Positions 1 through 9,700 of a stretch of 64,000 bases of DNA are shown piece after piece. This stretch comes from Limnoperna fortunei (taxonomy: Eukaryota; Mollusca; Bivalvia; Mytilida; Modiolidae), in NCBI GenBank assembly GCA_944474755.1, contig OX104112.1, positions 22,718,460 through 22,782,459 of the forward strand, read 5' to 3'. The notes under the pieces were generated by a model. It did no database searches. It saw only the letters and a program-made list of their open reading frames with translations, and had not been told where the DNA came from. How positions within the stretch are numbered: position 1 is the stretch's first letter; each line of letters begins with the position of its first letter. Both the position numbers and the translations under genes were made by a program.

Positions 1-114
1 AAATTGAGCATTTCTGAATTTTTTTATTGGAATATTTAAATTAAAATTAGAAAAAAAAATAGAAGATACCAATTAGTAATCAGGAAAAGTCCAAGAAATA
101 CAAATCTTTGTTTA
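1..114. other. AT-rich sequence, no feature seen
   Basis: I see no gene, RNA or repeat here. The stretch is A/T-rich with short homopolymers. Confidence 0.5.
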
Positions 115-255
115 AACAAGAGTAGAGAGCAACAAAACTAACAGACACAGAGCACAAAAAAGTAACACAAACCCCACCAAGAACCTTGGGCGAGGCCAGG
201 TACTCTGGAGGGTAAGCAATTACTGCTCTACGTATAGCACCTACATATGGCTCAG
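115..255 (+). repeat. Fragment of a dispersed bivalve-type repeat
   Basis: The segment around ACCCCACCAAGAACCTTGGG, followed by GGTACTCTGGAGGGTAAGCA and a CTGCTC...GCACC stretch, resembles a dispersed repeat I remember from bivalve genomes, in which an ACCTTGGGTGA...CTCCGGAAGGGTAAGCAGATCCTGCTC motif is common. The match is from memory and the ends are uncertain. No coding frame is apparent. Confidence 0.35.
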
Positions 256-396
256 GTTAAAATCTGGTAAAAAATTTATATATTTAAAAATGCTATTCAA
301 TTTCACATTTAAACATCTCTGTAATATTTATATTGTTTTAAGATTCATATTAATTAAAAATATTTATCACTTATTATTGTTCTGGTTATTTTTCAG

Positions 397-481
397 GGAC
401 GATGTTTCAAACTTTTGGTTGAAATACACAGACTTGAACAGAGATGACAGCTGTCAACTATGTTTAAAAACATTTAACTAA
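397..481 (+). pseudogene. Possible BED-type zinc-finger exon fragment
   Basis: A good splice-acceptor-like sequence (pyrimidine-rich tract ending TTTTTCAG at 396) is followed by an open frame that stops at 479-481. The frame reads DDVSNFWLKYTDLNRDDSC then QLCLKTFN. The layout S/N..W..Y....(D)...C..C resembles the first half of a BED zinc finger, the DNA-binding domain of hAT-type transposases and ZBED proteins. The second half, with the two zinc-binding His/Cys residues, is missing because TAA follows directly, so the finger cannot be complete as read. It could be a terminal exon of a gene lying upstream of the window, a decayed hAT transposon fragment, or chance. The ATG that opens the longer frame at 290 lies in AT-rich, intron-like sequence and is unlikely to be used. 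Confidence 0.25.
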
Positions 482-993
482 TGTGGTGAAAATCAGCTGT
501 AAATTTATTCACTAATGTTAATAATCACTGCTGAATTGTACATGTGTATATTTGAGAAAAGAACCATTCACACATTTTTGTACTTGAAGTAGCTTATTCT
601 CTTCCTGGATATTGTGCATAATTAAGCTTACACTGATTGGCGAAATCTTAAAAGCAGTTAGAAACCTATATTAATACTACTATATAAACAACAGTTTCGA
701 ACTATAGAACATAATCTGTTTAATTTAGTCCTGCAAGACTAAAAAAATCTGCTTTTTTGAACTAGACTTATAGTTAAATAAAAACCTACTGATTAAGTTC
801 TATATTTCATATTTTCTCCTGCCAAATAAAATTTCATTAAATAGTTGTGAGTATATGGAACAAAATATTAGTTGTACCAGTAATAAGGTGGATCATTCTC
901 TGAATTTTAATTTAATTTGTCACAGACACAGAACATTTGATTGATAGCTAAACGAGCATGGTGAGAGAGAAGTAGGTGTCTGGTCAGTGTTGA
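482..993. other. AT-rich non-coding stretch
   Basis: I see no gene or structured repeat. A pyrimidine-poor acceptor-like TTTGTCACAG lies near 916-925, but no open frame follows it because stops occur in all frames before 994. Confidence 0.4.
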
Positions 994-997
994 ATGG

Positions 998-1186
998 ATG
1001 GATCCAATTGAAGGCAGGTTATGCGAGCTCTTTTTATGTGAAGACCAGAAGAGACTATATATTGATTACAGGAAGGCACGAAATAAGATACGTTTAAGTA
1101 TGCAGTGCATTATTTTTGTTCTTGCCATAATACAGATAATTGCTTCCTTGGTATTTAAGAACTTCCGTCATCTGGGTTTTGTTTAA
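998..1186 (+). CDS. Short unrecognised open frame (62 aa), doubtful
   Basis: An ATG-initiated frame of 62 codons. The first 33 residues are charged (DPIEGRLCELFLCEDQKRLY then IDYRKARNKIR), followed by a hydrophobic stretch at about residues 36-53 (CIIFVLAIIQIIASLVF) that could span a membrane. A GTATGC donor-like site follows codon 33, so the charged part could be an exon running into an intron and the hydrophobic part could be intronic. An in-frame stop at 962-964 limits upstream extension. I recognise no family. A degenerate SINE copy starts just after the stop codon. Length, composition and isolation make chance about as likely as a real exon. Confidence 0.12.
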   Translation: MDPIEGRLCELFLCEDQKRLYIDYRKARNKIRLSMQCIIFVLAIIQIIASLVFKNFRHLGFV

Positions 1187-1189
1187 ATT

Positions 1190-1385
1190 TAGTGTTTAAC
1201 ACCTCTCTTTCAGCAATTTTCCAGCTATAACATGCTGCCAGTTTTTATTTTAAAGAGTAACTGATGAAAACCCCAACCTTACAGCAAGGAAACTGGCAAT
1301 CCTTGTTAATTCAAGTTGCGAGTTGAGCACACTCTGCCTGCATTAAAACTATAACCTTAGTAATTGAAAGGCACATGATCAATAT
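1190..1385 (-). repeat. Diverged tRNA-derived SINE copy
   Basis: Reading the minus strand, this follows the same order as the better copies at 1742-1969 and 51027-51306: a degenerate tRNA-like head, a GCAACTTGAATTAACAAGG-like linker, ATTGCCAGTTTCC, a tail with GGCAGCATGTTATAGCTGG, then TGCTGAAAGAGAGGTGTTAA. It is heavily mutated and the B-box is lost. It contains the 13-mer GGAAACTGGCAAT (1288-1300), which also occurs in the 64-bp minisatellite at 55117. Confidence 0.6.
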
Positions 1386-1741
1386 ATCAGACAATTGCTT
1401 ACTTAACTACTGTGCTGTTTAGTATCCATCTGAGTTTATATAACAGTATATCAAATACTGGAAGCTCAATCTTCAAATTAGGATAAAGTGTTCAAATGAG
1501 TATTCAGCAAGCAAGCACAATACAGCCTACCACTAACTTACAAGGAAGACGAGGGCGTGTGCTTTTTTTTTACAGAACTTTAACTTTCCTATTGGGTAAA
1601 TATTGGTACTAAGGATCAGAAACAAAATATTCTCTGGTTACAATCTTTTTTGTTTGGTGCAGATGAACAACAAACTCAATTGTAATCAACACAAAAAGAT
1701 ATGAACATCTATACAGAAAAATCACATGGAAACTAACCAAA
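1386..1741. other. Non-coding stretch between SINE copies
   Basis: AT-rich sequence with a T tract at 1562-1571. No gene or clear repeat is seen. Confidence 0.4.
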
Positions 1742-1969
1742 AATTGTTTTTGTTTGTATGATGTTTAACGCCACTTTATGCAATTTTTCAGCTATGTCAT
1801 GTCGTCCAGTTTTTATTGGGGGAGGAAGCCTGAGAGAACCTCCAACCAATTAAGATTGGAGTCGAGTACACCCTGCCCCCAGTGAGACTCGAACCCGCAA
1901 CCTCAGTGTTGACAGACCATGTGATCTATAGTAGACGAACTACCTTAACCACTCGGCCACCGAGGCCCC
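1742..1969 (-). mobile_element. tRNA-derived SINE, near full length
   Basis: On the minus strand the element starts GGGGCCTCGGTGGCCGAGTG, a class II tRNA-like head (Leu/Ser type) containing an A-box (TGGCCGAGTGG). The B-box follows at about 1885-1897 (GGGTTCGAGTCT). Both internal RNA polymerase III promoter boxes are therefore recognisable. The body carries GGCTTCCTCC and AAAACTGGACGACATGACAT, and the 3' end is GTGGCGTTAAACATCATACA followed by an A-rich tail. I know this head-body-tail arrangement from bivalve SINEs. It is non-autonomous and depends on a LINE for mobility. No clean target-site duplication could be read. Confidence 0.8.
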
Positions 1970-3157
1970 TTAAAAAATGAGAGCTAAAATCAAGGGATGA
2001 TTAGAAATCTCCATTCAGACAAACTTGTAAATCACAAAACTAAAAACAACAAAAACTTGATTAACTGGAAGCCAATAAAAACCAAGGGTGCACGGATGCA
2101 CGAACTGTTCAATGCATGGCACATATTCTGAATAAAAATATATCTATTCATGTATATTTTACATATAAATATATATTATTGTAATTGTGTTTGAACCAAT
2201 AAATAAATAAATAAATATATATATTATATCAGTGGAACATGAAATATTGATAGGGTCTCCATCATTGATTGAACCTTCCATCCCCAGCTGAGGCAACATT
2301 TCATGGTCTACAGTTACAGTTTAGTATTACCTCGTTCTTAATTTAGATCTTCAATATCTTTCATTTTATTTTTAGGCTTGGTAGCCGTTCTGATCCATAA
2401 TGTTGATCGTTTTACTTTTAGTGTTCGTGCAAATAAAGGAAAATATTTTGTCTACATTCTATTTTGACACGATAATTTGCAATATCGCACATTTAGACAT
2501 GTTTTGCTGTGTGAATGCGACAAACAAAAGGTCACAGAGAACAAACGAAAGTGGTTAACCCCCCCCCCCTTTTTTATAGGTCATTATGCATTGAAATGTG
2601 TTCATTTCAATGATTCTATTGTGAACACCTTATAAAAGTTTAATTTACTTTATATATAAAAATAGAAACGCACGACACGTTACATTTGAAGATGAAAACG
2701 TTTTATGTTGTATGTTCGTGCTGTCTAAACTTGTTAATAGTCGTCTCCCCTGGTACTTAATCATGCAAACGTTTGAAAGCAATGACCTTCATTTTTCTCA
2801 TTGTAGACGTCAACTTACTTTTGTCAGCCCTACCTTTTTCATCGTACTAATTAACACTTGTTATGTCTCATTCTTTTTGGAAAACCAGCAAGAATCGTTC
2901 TTTAAATGGCGATAGATCCTCGCATGTATCTATACAGTGCTATTTGCTGAAGAATGTCAGTAATGCATGGGCTTGTTGCATCGTCGATAGTTTTTCATGG
3001 ATTTAATTATTTTCCAGCAACCTGCATGACTATCGCCAGTTAATTCATACAACTAGATGCAATTACGAATGTACTGGTGAAATTTCATGCTACAAAAATG
3101 ACATTAAAAGGTAGGGCCAACGCGAAATATAAAATTCGTAGTTATAAATAAAAATGG
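1970..3157. other. Non-coding stretch with microsatellite and poly-C
   Basis: Contains an AAAT/TA microsatellite (2199-2227) and a C9 run followed by T's near 2560. A 67-codon ATG frame at 2712-2915 has no recognisable domain and looks like chance. No gene can be supported. Confidence 0.4.
2199..2227. repeat. AAAT then TA microsatellite
   Basis: About five AAAT repeats running directly into an alternating TA tract. Confidence 0.85.
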
Positions 3158-3197
3158 TCACGTGATCATCAAAGGGCAATTCGTTGAAAGTGAAAGT
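3158..3197 (+). promoter_or_regulatory. E-box (TCACGTGA) plus IRF/ISRE-type site
   Basis: A palindromic TCACGTGA (3158-3165) lies 20 bp before GAAAGTGAAAGT (3186-3197). The second is a textbook IRF-binding element (tandem GAAA spaced by two). CACGTG is the core site of bHLH factors such as the USF, MYC and MITF/TFE families. The pair lies about 150 bp upstream of the satellite array. CGCCTTAACA (3333-3342) follows it, just before the array starts. Whether it acts as a promoter or enhancer is inference. Confidence 0.4.
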
Positions 3198-3350
3198 AGA
3201 GATAATGCTATTAGAAGTATCCCCATTTAACATCTTATAGTCAAAATTGAAAATATATTTGTTGTTTGACTATTTTCTGCCACGAAAGTTTGATGAATTT
3301 AATGCTCGTATTTCTTCCATATTTCTTAAATACGCCTTAACATACCCGCG

Positions 3351-5055
3351 CACCAAATACCGGGAACCAGTCCAGAGGTTGTACGTAAAAGTAGTGCTAG
3401 TCAACAGACAGGTTCACTCTTGCATCATATAGAATTTGAACCGCACATGATACCAGAATAAATTGGTATTTTTGGAAAGCTGAATATTCTAGGAAACTTG
3501 AGGATAAAGTTTTATTGGTTTTAAATGAACATAAAAATGTTGAGAGTCAATCAGGGACAAGCACTATTTTTGGACTGAAATAGAAAGTGAAAGTTGATTT
3601 TTAGACCACGTGGACTTAAGGTTGAGCGTTTTTTCGTATATGCCATGAAACATATTGTGAAATTTTGACAGAATGTTCAGCCAGTGCATTTTTATAGGGG
3701 ACAGAAGTGTCACTTAATTTGAAACAAAGGTAAATTTTCTAGTATAAGTCAAAATTATCAAATTATAATATAGCCGAAGAGTAAAAAAACTATGGTGGTA
3801 TATAGACAGGTATATCAACTTCTATTTCTTTAGATAAAAATGGTACTGAAAGATGGTAAATCACCAAGACTATCATTTTAATTGCTTATCAGAGCCAAAA
3901 CCTATAGGGGGGTCAAATTTCAGCCTAAATATGGTATTATGTAATATTGTATGAAATTATGGGGTCTGCAGTGGTCCGCGCTTAGTAGAATGTGCTTTAA
4001 TTTAAATAAACTCCTGTTTTAGGTTTTGGATGTAATGAAAGGGTCAAAATGTATAAAACTAGAACTGGTAGACATTCTAGTATGCAGAAAAATAGTGTAT
4101 TTAAGATGAATTTGTCAATTTTACACCTGCGGCTTAAGTCGGTTACATTGCTGGCATGGGTTAATACTAAAATTATTTATTTTCTAATCTGATGCTTGCT
4201 AGGGGTAAATTTGTTAGTAAACTAGTAACCATATGCAATAATTGTACTTGTTAAGATAATTGGGCCTTGAGATGATAGTACATGTACTTCTGTCAAAAAT
4301 TCCTTAAACATGAGCAGTAATGGGAAATTGGCCAATTTTTGCAATTTCATACCAAAGCAAGATATAATTTTGTTTCTTTGTATGCCAGTTTGAACTTTAG
4401 TGGGTTTTTTTTAGTAAAGAATGTTCATTTGGCTATTAAGCTTAATGGAATAGTGAACGCATTTAATGAAATTCATAAAATTTTAGTCTCTGACAGTTTA
4501 GAAACTATTAATGTACACCTCCAAAATATAGTACAACTGAATATCAATAAATTTAAATTTGAACTCCAAAACTTTCTCAGGATGTACTAGGTGCATAATT
4601 AGGACAGTTTCATACTATTTTTCTTAATTGAAATGTATTTCAAGAGATAAAAGTCTTATCCCAACAGTTTGAAGGTACTCAGTATCTCACTTTGTAAAAA
4701 GGGGGGGGATGTGAAATAAACTAAAAAAGATGCAAAATTTATGATAAAATTATGTAATTAGTGCCTTTCTATGTGTGAAATAAGTTCATTTGTGTTGGAT
4801 GTATATTGCCAAGCTTGCTATTTACATCTGCAACTAAGAAATTGAAAAATTAAGGAATAATGCATTTCTTGATTACCAAGCTAATTTTTCATGATAACGC
4901 GCATGTGAGGTCTTTGTATGTTTTCATGCATTTCTTGAAAACCGCTGAAAGGAATTCAACAAAATTTTAGAATTTGTTTCGACTAACATACATCTAAGAC
5001 CAGGAAAAATTTTATTTAATTTGTTGAACAAAAACATCTTCTTTAGGTGTAGGAC
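3351..5055 (+). repeat. Satellite unit 1 (left-edge, most diverged full unit)
   Basis: This unit carries differences not seen in the interior: G instead of A at 3396, a 6-bp insertion (CATGTA type) near 4291, and CTCCAAAAC instead of CTCAAAAAC near 4563. Its left end lacks the TAGGTGTAGGAC that precedes CACCA in every other unit. The flank there reads CATACCCGCG. Module A is 3351-3799 and module B is 3800-5055. Confidence 0.95.
3583..3612 (+). promoter_or_regulatory. IRF/ISRE site and CACGTG in module A (first of 27)
   Basis: GAAAGTGAAAGT (3583-3594) is followed 12 bp later by CACGTG (3607-3612). The pair recurs at the same place in the A modules, giving about 27 copies across 45 kb. IRF-element and E-box identity follow from the consensus. 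Activity is unknown. Confidence 0.4.
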
Positions 5056-6756
5056 CACCAAATACCGGGAACCAGTCCAGAGGTTGTACGTAAAAGTAGT
5101 ACTAGTCAACAGACAGGTTCACTCTTGCATCATATAGAATTTGAACCGCACATGATACCAGAATAAATTGGTATTTTTGGAAAGCTGAATATTCTAGGAA
5201 ACTTGAGGATAAAGTTTTATTGGTTTTAAATGAACATAAAAATGTTGAGAGTCAATCAGGGACAAGCACTATTTTTGGACTGAAATAGAAAGTGAAAGTT
5301 GATTTTTAGACCACGTGGACTTAAGGTTGAGCGTTTTTTCGTATATGCCATGAAACATATTGTGAAATTTTGACAGAATGTTCAGCCAGTGCATTTTTAT
5401 AGGGGACAGAAGTGTCACTTAATTTGAAACAAAGGTAAATTTTCTAGTATAAGTCAAAATTATCAAATTATAATATAGCCGAAGAGTAAAAAAACTATGG
5501 TGGTATATAGACAGGTATATCAACTTCTATTTCTTTAGATAAAAATGGTACTGAAAGATGGTAAATCACCAAGACTATCATTTTAATTGCTTATCAGAGC
5601 CAAAACCTATAGGGGGGTCAAATTTCAGCCTAAATATGGTATTATGTAATATTGTATGAAATTATGGGGTCTGCAGTGGTCCGCGCTTAGTAGAATGTGC
5701 TTTAATTTAAATAAACTCCTGTTTTAGGTTTTGGATGTAATGAAAGGGTCAAAATGTATAAAACTAGAACTGGTAGACATTCTAGTATGCAGAAAAATAG
5801 TGTATTTAAGATGAATTTGTCAATTTTACACCTGCGGCTTAAGTCGGTTACATTGCTGGCATGGGTTAATACTAAAATTATTTATTTTCTAATCTGATGC
5901 TTGCTAGGGGTAAATTTGTTAGTAAACTAGTAACCATATGCAATAATTGTACTTGTTAAGATAATTGGGCCTTGAGATGATAGTACTTCTGTAAAAAATT
6001 CCTTAAACATGAGCAGTAATGGGAAATTGGCCAATTTTTGCAATTTCATACCAAAGCGAGATATAATTTTGTTTCTTTGTATGCCAGTTTGAACTTTAGT
6101 GGGTTTTTTTTAGTAAAGAATGTTCATTTGGCTATTAAGCTTAATGGAATAGTGAACGCATTTAATGAAATTCATAAAATTTTAGTCTCTGACAGTTTAG
6201 AAACTATTAATGTACACCTCCAAAATATAGTACAACTGAATATCAATAAATTTAAATTTGAACTCAAAAACTTTCTCAGGATGTACTAGGTGCATAATTA
6301 GGACAGTTTCATACTATTTTTCTTAATTGAAATGTATTTCAAGAGATAAAAGTCTTATCCCAACAGTTTGAAGGTACTCAGTATCTCACTTTGTAAAAAG
6401 GGGGGGGGGGTGTGAAATAAACTAAAAAAGATGCAAAATTTATGATAAAATTATGTAATTAGTGCCTTTCTATGTGTGAAATAAGTTCATTTGTGTTGGA
6501 TGTATATTGCCAAGCTTGCTATTTACATCTGCAACTAAGAAATTGAAAAATTAAGGAATAATGCATTTCTTGATTACCAAGCTAATTTTTCATGATAACG
6601 CGCATGTGAGGTCTTTGTATGTTTTCATGCATTTCTTGAAAACCGCTGAAAGGAATTCAACAAAATTTTAGAATTTGTTTCGACTAACATACATCTAAGA
6701 CCAGGAAAAATTTTATTTAATTTGTTGAACAAAAACATCTTCTTTAGGTGTAGGAC
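5056..6756 (+). repeat. Satellite unit 2, representative interior unit
   Basis: A typical unit. Module A runs 5056 to TGGTGGT at about 5504. Module B then runs to the ACCACCA that opens the next unit, preceded by TAGGTGTAGGA. Landmarks in order: GAAAGTGAAAGT and CACGTG (module A); a GGGGGG run in CTATAGGGGGGTC; a CTGCAGTGGTCCGCGC patch; a stop-bounded 83-codon frame without ATG; a G run of variable length; and a minus-strand 61-codon frame across the B/A boundary. It shares CTGTAAAAAATT (instead of CTGTCAAAAATT) with unit 9. Confidence 0.95.
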
Positions 6757-9700
6757 CACCAAATACCGGGAACCAGTCCAGAGGTTGTACGTAAAAGTAG
6801 TACTAGTCAACAGACAGGTTCACTCTTGCATCATATAGAATTTGAACCGCACATGATACCAGAATAAATTGGTATTTTTGGAAAGCTGAATATTCTAGGA
6901 AACTTGAGGATAAAGTTTTATTGGTTTTAAATGAACATAAAAATGTTGAGAGTCAATCAGGGACAAGCACTATTTTTGGACTGAAATAGAAAGTGAAAGT
7001 TGATTTTTAGACCACGTGGACTTAAGGTTGAGCGTTTTTTCGTATATGCCATGAAACATATTGTGAAATTTTGACAGAATGTTCAGCCAGTGCATTTTTA
7101 TAGGGGACAGAAGTGTCACTTAATTTGAAACAAAGGTAAATTTTCTAGTATAAGTCAAAATTATCAAATTATAATATAGCCGAAGAGTAAAAAAACTATG
7201 GTGGTATATAGACAGGTATATCAACTTCTATTTCTTTAGATAAAAATGGTACTGAAAGATGGTAAATCACCAAGACTATCATTTTAATTGCTTATCAGAG
7301 CCAAAACCTATAGGGGGGTCAAATTTCAGCCTAAATATGGTATTATGTAATATTGTATGAAATTATGGGGTCTGCAGTGGTCCGCGCTTAGTAGAATGTG
7401 CTTTAATTTAAATAAACTCCTGTTTTAGGTTTTGGATGTAATGAAAGGGTCAAAATGTATAAAACTAGAACTGGTAGACATTCTAGTATGCAGAAAAATA
7501 GTGTATTTAAGATGAATTTGTCAATTTTACACCTGCGGCTTAAGTCGGTTACATTGCTGGCATGGGTTAATACTAAAATTATTTATTTTCTAATCTGATG
7601 CTTGCTAGGGGTAAATTTGTTAGTAAACTAGTAACCATATGCAATAATTGTACTTGTTAAGATAATTGGGCCTTGAGATGATAGTACTTCTGTCAAAAAT
7701 TCCTTAAACATGAGCAGTAATGGGAAATTGGCCAATTTTTGCAATTTCATACCAAAGCAAGATATAATTTTGTTTCTTTGTATGCCAGTTTGAACTTTAG
7801 TGGGTTTTTTTTAGTAAAGAATGTTCATTTGGCTATTAAGCTTAATGGAATAGTGAACGCATTTAATGAAATTCATAAAATTTTAGTCTCTGACAGTTTA
7901 GAAACTATTAATGTACACCTCCAAAATATAGTACAACTGAATATCAATAAATTTAAATTTGAACTCAAAAACTTTCTCAGGATGTACTAGGTGCATAATT
8001 AGGACAGTTTCATACTATTTTTCTTAATTGAAATGTATTTCAAGAGATAAAAGCCTTATCCCAACAGTTTGAAGGTACTCAGTATCTCACTTTGTAAAAA
8101 GGGGGGGGATGTGAAATAAACTAAAAAAGATGCAAAATTTATGATAAAATTATGTAATTAGTGCCTTTCTATGTGTGAAATAAGTTCATTTGTGTTGGAT
8201 GTATATTGCCAAGCTTGCTATTTACATCTGCAACTAAGAAATTGAAAAATTAAGGAATAATGCATTTCTTGATTACCAAGCTAATTTTTCATGATAACGC
8301 GCATGTGAGGTCTTTGTATGTTTTCATGCATTTCTTGAAAACCGCTGAAAGGAATTCAACAAAATTTTAGAATTTGTTTCGACTAACATACATCTAAGAC
8401 CAGGAAAAAATTTATTTAATTTGTTGAACAAAAACATCTTCTTTAGGTGTAGGACCACCAAATACCGGGAACCAGTCCAGAGGTTGTACGTAAAAGTAGT
8501 ACTAGTCAACAGACAGGTTCACTCTTGCATCATATAGAATTTGAACCGCACATGATACCAGAATAAATTGGTATTTTTGGAAAGCTGAATATTCTAGGAA
8601 ACTTGAGGATAAAGTTTTATTGGTTTTAAATGAACATAAAAATGTTGAGAGTCAATCAGGGACAAGCACTATTTTTGGACTGAAATAGAAAGTGAAAGTT
8701 GATTTTTAGACCACGTGGACTTAAGGTTGAGCGTTTTTTCGTATATGCCATGAAACATATTGTGAAATTTTGACAGAATGTTCAGCCAGTGCATTTTTAT
8801 AGGGGACAGAAGTGTCACTTAATTTGAAACAAAGGTAAATTTTCTAGTATAAGTCAAAATTATCAAATTATAATATAGCCGAAGAGTAAAAAAACTATGG
8901 TGGTATATAGACAGGTATATCAACTTCTATTTCTTTAGATAAAAATGGTACTGAAAGATGGTAAATCACCAAGACTATCATTTTAATTGCTTATCAGAGC
9001 CAAAACCTATAGGGGGGTCAAATTTCAGCCTAAATATGGTATTATGTAATATTGTATGAAATTATGGGGTCTGCAGTGGTCCGCGCTTAGTAGAATGTGC
9101 TTTAATTTAAATAAACTCCTGTTTTAGGTTTTGGATGTAATGAAAGGGTCAAAATGTATAAAACTAGAACTGGTAGACATTCTAGTATGCAGAAAAATAG
9201 TGTATTTAAGATGAATTTGTCAATTTTACACCTGCGGCTTAAGTCGGTTACATTGCTGGCATGGGTTAATACTAAAATTATTTATTTTCTAATCTGATGC
9301 TTGCTAGGGGTAAATTTGTTAGTAAACTAGTAACCATATGCAATAATTGTACTTGTTAAGATAATTGGGCCTTGAGATGATAGTACTTCTGTCAAAAATT
9401 CCTTAAACATGAGCAGTAATGGGAAATTGGCCAATTTTTGCAATTTCATACCAAAGCAAGATATAATTTTGTTTCTTTGTATGCCAGTTTGAACTTTAGT
9501 GGGTTTTTTTTAGTAAAGAATGTTCATTTGGCTATTAAGCTTAATGGAATAGTGAACGCATTTAATGAAATTCATAAAATTTTAGTCTCTGACAGTTTAG
9601 AAACTATTAATGTACACCTCCAAAATATAGTACAACTGAATATCAATAAATTTAAATTTGAACTCAAAAACTTTCTCAGGATGTACTAGGTGCATAATTA

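Noticed and set aside
1880..1969. Functional tRNA gene on the minus strand
   Set aside because: A- and B-boxes are present, but the arms do not close as a proper tRNA and the sequence continues into the SINE body, with other copies in the window.
4339..4590. 83-codon frame repeated in nearly every satellite unit (plus strand)
   Set aside because: It starts at TTG, a stop codon lies 18 bp upstream and there is no in-frame ATG near the start. Its conservation only reflects that the units are nearly identical. Unit 7 and unit 10 shift or shorten it by T-run changes without any sign of selection.
4924..5109. 61-codon frame repeated at each B/A boundary (minus strand)
   Set aside because: It also begins at TTG and spans the junction between two modules of different origin. 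Unit 17/18 has a stop in it. No domain is recognisable.
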